In this document: piece by piece, positions 1 through 7,505 of the stretch
Position numbering within the stretch: position 1 is the stretch's first letter
Layout: each line of letters begins with the position of its first letter
From: Kiritimatiellia bacterium
GTDB lineage: Bacteria > Verrucomicrobiota > Kiritimatiellia > RFP12 > UBA1067
Direction: 5' to 3'
Length of the DNA stretch: 47,622 nucleotides
Assembly (NCBI GenBank): GCA_017520845.1
Contig: JAFXEU010000056.1
Span: forward strand, 1 to 47,622
Program-made: the position numbers and the translations under genes
Notes under the pieces: generated by a model
Databases searched by the model: none
Told to the model about the DNA's origin: nothing
Seen by the model: the letters and a program-made list of their open reading frames with translations, nothing else

Positions 1-72
1 GCGATTTGCGCTGGACTGCGACCCGAAGACGTACTCGTGTACGTCGAGCGGTCGCAAGGACGCGCAAATCGC
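1..72. repeat. nested imperfect palindrome at left edge
   Basis: Three perfect arm pairs nest around one centre. GCGATTTGCG (1-10) pairs with CGCAAATCGC (63-72), TGCGACC (17-23) with GGTCGCA (50-56), and GACGTAC (28-34) with GTACGTC (39-45). They are separated by symmetric 6x6 and 4x4 unpaired stretches and closed by a TCGT loop, giving 24 base pairs in 72 nt. No T-run follows, so it does not look like an intrinsic terminator on this strand. It may be a folded RNA, a REP-like repeat or a protein-binding palindrome, and it may continue left of the window. Confidence 0.7.
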
Positions 73-314
73 CCATATCAAAAGCTGAGCACGGTTGCAG
101 CAACATCCGCCGCGTTATGTAAAGTCACGGCAGGAACAAGGAGTGATAAGATTATGGTTATTACTGTTGTACAGACGAGGAATCGCTTTTTCAGATTTTT
201 AGACGATAAAACATCTGTTCTACACAATGAAATCAGGTATACAACAAAATTCAGCCCTATAAACTGGGGATATTCCAAGTTGTGTGCCTTGAGCTGGAAG
301 AAGGTGGAATAAGG
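73..314. other. gene-poor AT-rich stretch
   Basis: No recognisable gene lies between the edge palindrome and the first promoter. One frame stays open on the plus strand from base 1 to 312, but its translation matches no family I know. It also runs straight through the palindrome and an AT-rich non-coding-looking stretch. It could be the tail of a gene entering from the left, but I cannot support that. Confidence 0.4.
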
Positions 315-344
315 TTGACTATCGCAATAAGGATTGGGTATACT
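315..344 (+). promoter_or_regulatory. sigma-70-type promoter of the synthase-like operon
   Basis: TTGACT (315-320), an 18-nt spacer and TATACT (339-344) form a near-consensus promoter. The block from TTGACT through TATACT is almost identical, spacer included, to the promoter at 27467-27496. Spacer bases are normally free to vary, so the pair looks like one cassette present twice rather than two independent promoters. Confidence 0.75.
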
Positions 345-467
345 GTTTGCATTGCTTCTGGGGTTTTAATATTATAATCCTATTGGCTGTAGGATAACGC
401 CACTGGTTGTAATACTAAATTTTCATCCCCTTGTGAGTGAAACGAACGAAAGGGATGTTGAAAAAAG
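345..467 (+). promoter_or_regulatory. structured 5' leader, copy 1
   Basis: The leader between the promoter and the first start codon can form two hairpins that are also found in copy 2 (27497-27627). Hairpin A is TGGC (384-387) with GCCA (399-402) around an 11-nt loop TGTAGGATAAC. Hairpin B is CATCC(C)CTT (424-432) with AAGGGATG (450-457), one bulged C, around the 17-nt loop GTGAGTGAAACGAACGA. In copy 2 the third pair of hairpin B changes from C-G to G-C, which preserves pairing. Hairpin B ends about 10 nt before the ATG, so it could control access to the ribosome binding region. It matches no riboswitch class I recognise. Confidence 0.6.
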
Positions 468-1871
468 ATGGATACAGCGATAGCCATAGTAGGCATGAGT
501 TGCCGGTTCGCCGGTTGCAGTACGCCCCAGGCGTACTGGGACGCGATCATGGCCAGGCGCAGCATGCTTACGGTGCCCGGCGCCGACGCGGAACTGCCTC
601 ACGGCCAGCGGAGCATTTTCGGCAGATCTTATCCCGTTAGGCTCGGCCAGCTCGGAGAGTTGTATTCGTGCGTTCCATCGATGCAGAATTTTCCGCGTCA
701 GGTGAACGCCGGCGAGAACCAGGATCTTTATTTCGCGACCCAGCTCGCGTTCGACGCTTTAACTGACGCATCGATCCGCCTTCATTCGAGAGAGCCTATT
801 CGCGGCACGGTGCGTCTCGGCTACGCTCCGCCTTTCAATTCATCGACGATCAACTGGCTGCAGCATACATATTTTCTCGACCAGACGATGGATATCATCC
901 GGCGGTTTATGCCCAATGCTCCGCTTGAATCGCTCGAGTCGATGAGGGATAAGCTCAAGGAGTCGCTTCCCGAGCCGAACGCCGCGTCTTTTCTGCTCGG
1001 CTCAGGCTACCGCTTCGTTTCGTGGATCGCCCGTGAATGCTCGTTTTCGGGCGCCGCGACGATTCTCGACGCGGGCATCCTAAGCGGAGGCGCGGCGCTG
1101 ATGGATGCGCTCGACGATTTGCGCTCGGGCCGTGCCGACGTCGCGCTCGCAGGCGCGATAACGCCTCCGATGAGCCGCGCCTATCTCGAAGGGCTTTCCG
1201 GCGAAGTGCGCTTTTCGACGCGTCATGAACTGCACCCGTTCGAACAGGACGGCGACGGCACGATACCCGGCGAAGGCGGGGCGATGTTCGTACTCAAACG
1301 CCGCGAAGACGCGCTCAAGGCGCGCAACAGGATCTACGCTCTTATAAAATCCGTTTCCATCGGCCATAATCCGGAGGATGATCCGTCGCGCATTCTTTCG
1401 GACGCAATAGACAGGGCGGGCGCTACGGTTCCGTCGATCGGGCTTATAGAGGCGGACGGTTCGGGGATAACGGAAATGGAGAGCCGCGAAATCGAGGCGA
1501 TCCAGCGGCTCTGGGGCGAGCACCGTCCGGGCGGTCCTCTCGTCGGAGTCGGATCCGTGAAGGGCAACATCGGCCACACGATGAGAGCTTCGATGTCGGC
1601 GGGAATCGTAAAAGCGGCGCTTGCGCTGCGCTACAGGGTGCTTCCGCCGCAGGTTACGCCGGATCATCCGTCCGAGGCGATCGCGAATCTCGGTTCGAGC
1701 GCCTATCTGCTTACCGAGCCGAGACCGTGGATCACGGGCGACAGCTCCAACCCGCGCCGCGCGGCGGTCATGGCGTCGAACTTCATTCCCAGCAATCCCA
1801 TCGGCGTCGCGAGCCGCGAAGGCCGCAGCGCGGCGATCGTTCTTGAAGAGGAGCCGGAGGACAGAATATGA
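468..1871 (+). CDS. ketosynthase-like protein (PUFA/HglE type) lacking the active-site Cys
   Basis: The 467-residue protein has the beta-ketoacyl synthase fold. It begins with IAIVGMSCRFAG, has the GEGG-MFVLKR block near residue 270, and ends with a KS C-terminal half (GSVKGNIGHT near 366-371, VLPPQVTP). The overall pattern is closest to the KS and chain-length-factor domains of PfaA/HglE-type synthases. The catalytic triad is broken: the nucleophile position in the usual DACASS motif reads DAGILSG with Gly203, and the first His (EAHGTG) is Asp330 in EADGSG. Only His370 remains. Condensation by the normal mechanism is therefore not expected; a chain-length-factor or scaffold role is an inference. 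The reading frame is intact. The stop overlaps the next start (ATGA), so the two genes are probably translationally coupled. The start is the ATG just after the leader; no strong Shine-Dalgarno is visible. Confidence 0.85.
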   Translation: MDTAIAIVGMSCRFAGCSTPQAYWDAIMARRSMLTVPGADAELPHGQRSIFGRSYPVRLGQLGELYSCVPSMQNFPRQVNAGENQDLYFATQLAFDALTDASIRLHSREPIRGTVRLGYAPPFNSSTINWLQHTYFLDQTMDIIRRFMPNAPLESLESMRDKLKESLPEPNAASFLLGSGYRFVSWIARECSFSGAATILDAGILSGGAALMDALDDLRSGRADVALAGAITPPMSRAYLEGLSGEVRFSTRHELHPFEQDGDGTIPGEGGAMFVLKRREDALKARNRIYALIKSVSIGHNPEDDPSRILSDAIDRAGATVPSIGLIEADGSGITEMESREIEAIQRLWGEHRPGGPLVGVGSVKGNIGHTMRASMSAGIVKAALALRYRVLPPQVTPDHPSEAIANLGSSAYLLTEPRPWITGDSSNPRRAAVMASNFIPSNPIGVASREGRSAAIVLEEEPEDRI

Positions 1872-4800
1872 CGGCTGATTTTTCGATTATCGGAGGAACG
1901 GAGCTCGTCGTCATCTCGGCCGAGAACGATGCGAAGCTTGTCGAAGAGATTTCGCGCCTCATAACGTTCATCGACAGAATTCCCGACTGCTCGCTCGTCA
2001 ACGTCGCCTATACATGCAGTCTTATGCGCGGCGAAAGCGTTCTCGCGCTCGTCGCCTCGTCGGTCCAGGATCTGCGTGAGCGCCTTTCGTCGGCGAAGAA
2101 CCGTCTCGAGTCCGGGACGGTGACGCGCCTCAAGGACAAGAGCGGAACGTATTATTTCCGGGATCATCTCTTGGGTGAAGGTAAGGGTAAACTCGCTTTT
2201 GTTTTTCCCGGCGCGATTTCGTTTTATCCCGACATGCTGCGCGATCTTGTCGTCCTGCATCCGGAATGCCGCGCGCCTTTCGATGAGCTTGAGGAAGCGC
2301 TGGTCGGCGAGCCGGGTTTCACGCCGTCGAATTTCATTTTTCCGCCCGCGCCTTATTACAGGCACGACGCCGACATTTTCAGTTCAGGCGCGTATTCGCA
2401 GGCGCTCGTGGCGACGTATGCCGGATGCGCGGCGATGTCGCGTCTTCTGGACGCGGCGGGGCTTAAGCCGGACGGTGTAGTCGGATGCGGCGGCGGCGAC
2501 CTCGCGGCCGTCATGAAGTCCGGGGCGACATCCGCCGCAACGTCCCGTATCGAGCGCGTGAAGGCTCTTCGCGACATTTACAAAATCGTAAGCAAGGCCG
2601 TCGACAACAAGGGACTCCCCAAGATCGTCATGGTTACGGCGATGGTCCGCCATGAGGAGGATCTTAATGCCGTTCTTGCCTCCTTTCCGAAAAAGAAAGT
2701 TTATCTCGTCTGTGATTTCTCACCTAAAATGAAGACGCTCGCGATCGAGCCGGATTTCGAGGAAACGGCGATGAAGGCGTTCGCGAACGCGGGAATAAGG
2801 ATTTTGAGGCTCGAGCTGGATAAGCCGTTCAATACGCCGGACTGTTCGCCGATAGTCCCCGCGATCAAGAAGTTCGCGACCGACTACATGAAGCATAAAA
2901 GCGTATGCGAGGTTTATTCGTGCGCTATCGCGGACAGACTGCCCGAGAGCCCGCGCGCCGCGCGCAAAGATACGGCGGAGCGCTGGGCTAAGCCGGTTCT
3001 CTTCGCTCAGACGATCCGCAAGATGTATGAAGACGGCTACAAGGTGTTTGTCGAGGTCGGACCGCGCGGCATCATGACGGGCGCAGTCGAGGAGACTCTT
3101 TCCGGGCGCCAGTTCGCCGCTGTCGCGCTCAATTCGATCCATCGCCGTTCGCTCCTTCAGGTGCAGCATGCGCTCGCGCAGCTCGCGGCGCTCGGCGCCG
3201 GGCTCGACATATCGGGTTTTTTCGTCCGCCGCCGCGCCAAAAAGCTCGATTTCAACGCGACGCTTTCGATGGAGTTCAGGACCGTCATCGAACGGAAACT
3301 TTCGCGATCGTTCCCGAAGATGACTTTGCTCGGCGAGCCTGTCGCGACGGCGCTGGCGTATACGGGCGAGCCCAAGGCGCGCGGTTCGCGCGCGGCGGAG
3401 CGCGCCGCGGTAAAGGCGGCCCGCGAAAGTTCCCGTCTCCAGTTCGCCGCCGGAACGAGCGATCCGCTTATCTCCGACGCGCCGCCGACGGAGTCGATAC
3501 CGGGCGTATCTTACGAGTTCACGAAGCTCTTCAGGATTTCCGACGCTCCGTTCATCGCCGATTTCGCGTACGGCGTAAGCCAGCTTTCGTATTCCGATCC
3601 GAATCTGCGCGGTCTCGTACTGCTGCCGATTCCGTTCGCGGTCGAGATTATGGCCGAGACGGCGCAGCGCGTCGTTCCGAACCGCGTTCTGGTGAGGATC
3701 GAGGATTTCATCTGCCGACGCCGCGTCGCTTTCTCAAAGGGCGAGCTTAAGCTTACGGTGAAGGCCGAGCGCGTCTCGCCCGCCGACCCGTCGACCGCCG
3801 CGGTCAAGGTTCAGATCCGCGACGATACTCCGGACGCCCAGTTCACGTGGCCCTTGATGGAGGCTAATTTCATCATGGCCGCCGAGCGTCTTGAGCCGAC
3901 GAGCGCCCAGGTCGAGCCGCTGGCGCATCCGCGCAGCGTTCACTGGTCAGGGCGCGACATTTATCCGTCGAAGCTCGGCTTCGGCAGCCGTCTTCGCGGA
4001 ATCGTCTTCGCGGAGAGCTGGGCCGAAAGCGGAATCAACTACGAGGTTGAGGTTCCTTCGTCGTCGGGCAGCGTAACGTTCACGCTGATGCCGTCGTGGA
4101 CGGTCAACCCGCTTCTTCTCCAGATCGTGACGAGCGGATTCATGCTGTGGCGCTGTCACGAGAAGTTTACGGGCGCGTTCTCGTTCCCGTTCCGCTTCAG
4201 GCGTCTCGAGATGAAGGGGCCGGGGCTCAAGGAGGGCTCGCGCCTAAACTGCTATCTGCGTCTTACCGGCGTAACTCCGCGTTCCCATCTTTGCGACATA
4301 ACGGTGACGGGCGGAAACGGCAACGTCGTCATGGAGATCGACGGCTGGGAGGAGATCACCGAGCGCGTACCCAAGAACTTCTGCGATATGGTTCTTCAGC
4401 CTGCGACGAGTTTCATTTCGGAGTGCGTGCCGGCCGAGGTTTTCGGAGATCCCGGGACGGATGTCGCGTCGGCCGTGATAACCGACGTCCCGTACGCGAT
4501 GTTCGAGCGCAACGAAGAGTTGTGGCTTAAGATTTTAAGCAACGTCGTCCTGAACGCTCCTGAAAGGCGCGAGGCCGCGAAGATGAAGGGTTCCGTCGCC
4601 CGACGTACGGAATGGCTTTTCGGGCGCATCGCGGTAAAGGAGGCCGTCAGGCGCTATCTCAAGAATTTCCATCAGGCTCGCTGGAGCTATGCCGATGTTC
4701 AGATATGGCCCAACGAGAACGGCAAGCCCCAGGCCATCGGCGCGTGGGGAGACAATCTCACGTCCAGGCTCGACGTGGCCATCGCCCATACGTCGCAGTT

Positions 4801-5197
4801 CGTAATCGCGCTCGCCGCCGCGAACGCCAAGATCGGCGTGGACGTCGAGTCGATCTCGCGCAACCTTTCCGAAGAGTTCACTCACGGCGTTTTTTCGCCG
4901 GAGGAGCTGGAACTTGCGACGAAGGCGGCAAACGCGTCGCAGGCGATCATCCGTTTCTGGTGCGCGAAGGAGGCCGTTTCGAAAGCGCTCGGAACGGGTA
5001 TACGCTATTCGCCCAAGGAGATGGTCGTTACGGATTACCTTCCCGAATCCGGAAACGTAACGATGCGTCTCACCGGAGCGTGGGTCGACGTGTTCAAGAA
5101 TTTTACGGGACGCGACATTCCCGTTTCGACACGCGTCGTTAAGGATCATGCGCTCGCGTTCTCGTTCATCCCCGCATCACTTTTCAATGAAAACTGA
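1868..5197 (+). CDS. AT-like / dehydratase-like / phosphopantetheinyl transferase fusion protein
   Basis: This 1109-residue protein has three recognisable regions. Residues about 95-440 resemble a PKS acyltransferase (KLAFVFPGAISFYPDM, FVEVGPRGIMTG), but the GHSxGE nucleophile motif reads GCGGGD with Gly208 replacing Ser, and the usual FHSP His is Asn. Residues about 545-840 resemble the double-hotdog dehydratase of HglE/PUFA-type synthases, but the DH His position is Phe566 and the second-hotdog Asp position near 751 is Leu. Residues about 915-1085 are an Sfp-type 4'-phosphopantetheinyl transferase with motifs intact: IGVDVE (Asp992), FSPEEL, and WCAKEA (Lys1034, Glu1035). No acyl-carrier motif and no ketoreductase is visible. 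The order AT-DH-PPTase recalls enediyne and PUFA synthases with ACP and KR removed. The PPTase is probably active and the other domains probably not. The gene overlaps both neighbours. Confidence 0.85.
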   Translation: MTADFSIIGGTELVVISAENDAKLVEEISRLITFIDRIPDCSLVNVAYTCSLMRGESVLALVASSVQDLRERLSSAKNRLESGTVTRLKDKSGTYYFRDHLLGEGKGKLAFVFPGAISFYPDMLRDLVVLHPECRAPFDELEEALVGEPGFTPSNFIFPPAPYYRHDADIFSSGAYSQALVATYAGCAAMSRLLDAAGLKPDGVVGCGGGDLAAVMKSGATSAATSRIERVKALRDIYKIVSKAVDNKGLPKIVMVTAMVRHEEDLNAVLASFPKKKVYLVCDFSPKMKTLAIEPDFEETAMKAFANAGIRILRLELDKPFNTPDCSPIVPAIKKFATDYMKHKSVCEVYSCAIADRLPESPRAARKDTAERWAKPVLFAQTIRKMYEDGYKVFVEVGPRGIMTGAVEETLSGRQFAAVALNSIHRRSLLQVQHALAQLAALGAGLDISGFFVRRRAKKLDFNATLSMEFRTVIERKLSRSFPKMTLLGEPVATALAYTGEPKARGSRAAERAAVKAARESSRLQFAAGTSDPLISDAPPTESIPGVSYEFTKLFRISDAPFIADFAYGVSQLSYSDPNLRGLVLLPIPFAVEIMAETAQRVVPNRVLVRIEDFICRRRVAFSKGELKLTVKAERVSPADPSTAAVKVQIRDDTPDAQFTWPLMEANFIMAAERLEPTSAQVEPLAHPRSVHWSGRDIYPSKLGFGSRLRGIVFAESWAESGINYEVEVPSSSGSVTFTLMPSWTVNPLLLQIVTSGFMLWRCHEKFTGAFSFPFRFRRLEMKGPGLKEGSRLNCYLRLTGVTPRSHLCDITVTGGNGNVVMEIDGWEEITERVPKNFCDMVLQPATSFISECVPAEVFGDPGTDVASAVITDVPYAMFERNEELWLKILSNVVLNAPERREAAKMKGSVARRTEWLFGRIAVKEAVRRYLKNFHQARWSYADVQIWPNENGKPQAIGAWGDNLTSRLDVAIAHTSQFVIALAAANAKIGVDVESISRNLSEEFTHGVFSPEELELATKAANASQAIIRFWCAKEAVSKALGTGIRYSPKEMVVTDYLPESGNVTMRLTGAWVDVFKNFTGRDIPVSTRVVKDHALAFSFIPASLFNEN

Positions 5198-6065
5198 TTT
5201 CCCAGAATACGCCTGCGATTATTCCAAGCGTCTCGCGTCGGTCTCGGCCGCATTCGCGAAACAGGTATACGATCCAAAATCGTCGCGCGGCGGGGCGGAC
5301 GATGAAGTCGAGAAGTATGGTCCAGACCCGTTCGGCGAGCTTACGCACGCGTCGAAATGCTTCGGACTCAAGCAGCGTTTCAAAGACCGCGTTCTCATAA
5401 TGACGTCCGACAGATGTTTTATGAACTGCAGGCACTGCACGCGGCGCGGACTTTTAGGTAAAGCCCAGGTCGTGCGGACAAGGTCTCAGCTCGACGCCTG
5501 CGTCGATTACGTGAGAGCGAGGCCCGAGGTGCGCGACGTCCTTCTTTCCGGAGGAGATATTCTCACGTTGAGCGATAAGGAAGTGATGCGCTTTGTCGAC
5601 GCGTTTGCCGCGCTCGAGCAGATCGATATCGTCCGAGTATGTACGCGGGCGTTGTGCACGAATCCGGGGCGCGTTACCGACAAGCTAGCGAAGGCTCTGT
5701 CAAAGTCAGGTAAGGTCTGGGTCAACACCCAGTTTAACTGTGCCGATGAACTTACCGCCGAAGCGCGCGAAGCCGCCGCGAAACTCATCAACAGAGGCAT
5801 CCCCGTTTCGTGTCAGAGCGTTCTCTTAAAAGGAGTCAACGATTCGGCTCCGAAAATGATAAAACTTCTGAAGGCTCTTTCGGCGGCGCGCATCCGCCCT
5901 TACTACGTCTTTATGTGCGATCCGGTCGCGGGAATCGGGCGCTTTCGCGTTCCGGTGGAAAAGGCGAGAGAGATCGAGCGACGCGCGGCGGAGTCGCTTG
6001 GAGGCTTAAGCCTTCCGCGCTTCGTCGCCGATATCCCGGGCGCCAGGCGTAAAACGCCGATTTAA
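5187..6065 (+). CDS. lysine 2,3-aminomutase-like radical SAM protein
   Basis: The 292-residue protein is of the KamA/EpmB family, which moves an amino group from the alpha to the beta carbon of an amino acid using SAM, a 4Fe-4S cluster and PLP. The cluster motif CFMNCRHC is present (Cys77, Cys81, Cys84), followed by LLSGGD, which binds SAM in this family. The PLP lysine expected near the C-terminus is present as Lys289 in ARRKTP. It is much shorter than KamA (about 416) and lacks the C-terminal extension. ATG 5187 is chosen because it overlaps the preceding stop by 11 nt and gives a natural N-terminus; an upstream in-frame start at 5148 would lie deep inside the previous gene. Co-transcription with the synthase-like genes suggests a beta-amino acid or protein-modification role, but the substrate is unknown. 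No efp gene lies nearby to support an EpmB role. Confidence 0.85.
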   Translation: MKTDFPEYACDYSKRLASVSAAFAKQVYDPKSSRGGADDEVEKYGPDPFGELTHASKCFGLKQRFKDRVLIMTSDRCFMNCRHCTRRGLLGKAQVVRTRSQLDACVDYVRARPEVRDVLLSGGDILTLSDKEVMRFVDAFAALEQIDIVRVCTRALCTNPGRVTDKLAKALSKSGKVWVNTQFNCADELTAEAREAAAKLINRGIPVSCQSVLLKGVNDSAPKMIKLLKALSAARIRPYYVFMCDPVAGIGRFRVPVEKAREIERRAAESLGGLSLPRFVADIPGARRKTPI

Positions 6066-6068
6066 CCG

Positions 6069-7292
6069 TTAAAGGGGCGTGGGCGCGAAAGTCAACGCCT
6101 TGATGAAGCGCTCGGAGAAATCGGCATCCCCGCCGAGCTCGATCAGTTTGGCTTTCCGTGCGAGGGCTAACGCGTTTTTCGCGCGATGAGGATTGAGGAG
6201 CAATGTTGCGGCCCCTGAGAGCGCGGCATTTCCGAGAGGCGTTTTTTTTGCGCGAGGCGCCGGCGGAATCATTCCTATCGCAATTGCGGAGACGGGATTA
6301 AGAGCGCTTCCGAATCCCCCGGCGAGAAAAACTTCCGTTATGTCTCCGTCCGTAATTTCCGCTTTCTCCAGCAGGATGGAGATTCCCGCGGCGATCGCGG
6401 CCTTTGCGGTTTGAACGGCTCTTATGTCGCCGTTTGAAAGTGTTCGTCCGTCGTTAAGCGTAAGTTCGTCGGTTTCGATCGCCCCCGTTGCGGAAATCGC
6501 TCCGCTGCCAAGGAACATGGCGACGGTATCAAGAAGTTCCGAGCCTCGTATGCCGGTTCTTTCAAAGGCTGGGCCGGCGGCCGTGGAAGCGACGAATATC
6601 TCGTCGCCCTTGCGTATCGCGATTTCGCTGTTGGTGCCGATGTCGCAGAGGAGCGCCGCAGGTCCGTTGGAGTCGAATCCGGCCTCGATGAGCGCGCAGG
6701 TCAGATCCGCTCCCGTGAACGCCCCGATGCACGGAGGGATCCAGACGCGATAACCTAAAAGGTTTTCGTCGCATCCCGCGAGCCATTCGGCCTTGAAAGG
6801 CCAGCGCCCGAGAGAAGAGGGGCTTTTCCCGAAAAGAATGTGAAGCATGACGGTGTTGCCCGTTACGACACCGTCGGATAGAGTTGCCGGTGAAATCCCC
6901 GCTTTCGCACATACGGATGAAAGTAGCGCTTCAAGGGCTTCCAATGCCGAAGTCTGAAGCGTTTCCAGACCGCATAGCTTTTCGGCGAAAGCGATGCGCC
7001 CGACGACATCGGCGGATATTTGTGATTGCGGGTTTATGCATCCGTCTCTCGAAAGCTTCTCGCCGGTACGCAGATTGTAAAGTTCAACCGCCAGAGTGGT
7101 GCTTCCGATGTCTGCCGTAAAGCCTACGCCGTCCTGATCGCGTGATGAGGTGACGAACCGGGGGGCGGCGTAGAAAATCCGAGATGATGCCGCCGCCGTT
7201 CGCGCGGGACAGGATTCGGCGTGTCGGCAGCACATACAGTTTCCTGAGCACTGTGTTTGAGCCGTGTGATGAGTGTGAATCGATTTGTTCAA
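6069..7292 (-). CDS. RACo-like ASKHA ATPase (DUF4445 type) with Cys-rich N-terminus
   Basis: The 407-residue protein matches the C-terminal ATPase part of RACo-type reductive activators of corrinoid proteins. It has the phosphate loop FTADIGSTTLAVELYN near residue 57, GVVTGNTVMLHILFG, LLCDIGTNSEIAI, and FLAGGFGSALNP near the end. In the known family an N-terminal 2Fe-2S ferredoxin domain passes electrons to Co(II) corrinoid. That domain is absent here. The first 30 residues instead carry five or more cysteines (Cys15, 19, 21, 22, 28) that could hold a small metal centre. No corrinoid protein or methyltransferase is nearby. The gene converges on the radical-SAM gene with only 3 nt between stops and has its own promoter at 7301-7329. 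Confidence 0.8.
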   Translation of the reverse strand: MNKSIHTHHTAQTQCSGNCMCCRHAESCPARTAAASSRIFYAAPRFVTSSRDQDGVGFTADIGSTTLAVELYNLRTGEKLSRDGCINPQSQISADVVGRIAFAEKLCGLETLQTSALEALEALLSSVCAKAGISPATLSDGVVTGNTVMLHILFGKSPSSLGRWPFKAEWLAGCDENLLGYRVWIPPCIGAFTGADLTCALIEAGFDSNGPAALLCDIGTNSEIAIRKGDEIFVASTAAGPAFERTGIRGSELLDTVAMFLGSGAISATGAIETDELTLNDGRTLSNGDIRAVQTAKAAIAAGISILLEKAEITDGDITEVFLAGGFGSALNPVSAIAIGMIPPAPRAKKTPLGNAALSGAATLLLNPHRAKNALALARKAKLIELGGDADFSERFIKALTFAPTPL

Positions 7293-7300
7293 TGTTTTTG

Positions 7301-7329
7301 ATTATCGCATAAGCGTTCTTTAATGTCAA
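7301..7329 (-). promoter_or_regulatory. promoter of the RACo-like gene
   Basis: Read on the minus strand, TTGACA (7329-7324), a 17-nt spacer and GATAAT (7306-7301) match the sigma-70 consensus closely. It lies just upstream of the minus-strand start at 7292, which gives a very short leader. Confidence 0.7.
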
Positions 7330-7347
7330 TCGCAACGGCATCCTTCT

Positions 7348-7376
7348 TTGCACGTACGTCGGAAAACTGTTATACT
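7348..7376 (+). promoter_or_regulatory. promoter and leader of the DUF3857 gene
   Basis: TTGCAC (7348-7353), a 17-nt spacer and TATACT (7371-7376) form a good promoter, back to back with the minus-strand promoter. The leader of about 120 nt contains a short hairpin, CGGGC (7476-7480) with GCCCG (7486-7490) around GGGGA. A purine-rich GAGGTGAG just before ATG 7506 serves as ribosome binding site. Confidence 0.65.
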
Positions 7377-7505
7377 ATTAAACTAAGACGGGTCTTGCCT
7401 GATTTAAGAAGACGCGATACTGTTGCGCCTTCTGATTTCCGGCAATGAGCGTGAATGATTACTAAATACAAAAAGCGGGCGGGGAGCCCGATCTGAGGTG
7501 AGATT

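Noticed and set aside
1..72. Edge palindrome as an integron attC site or intrinsic terminator
   Set aside because: No GTTRRRY/RYYYAAC core ends and no integrase are visible, and no T-run follows the stem.
37..312. Open frame of 91 codons from GTG 37 (open from base 1)
   Set aside because: It runs through the perfect nested palindrome and an AT-rich stretch, has no ribosome site and matches no family. It could be the tail of a gene from outside the window, but that cannot be supported.
468..1871. Annotation of the first gene as FabF (active KAS II)
   Set aside because: The nucleophile Cys and the first catalytic His are both replaced, and the pattern is nearer PUFA/HglE-type KS and chain-length-factor domains.
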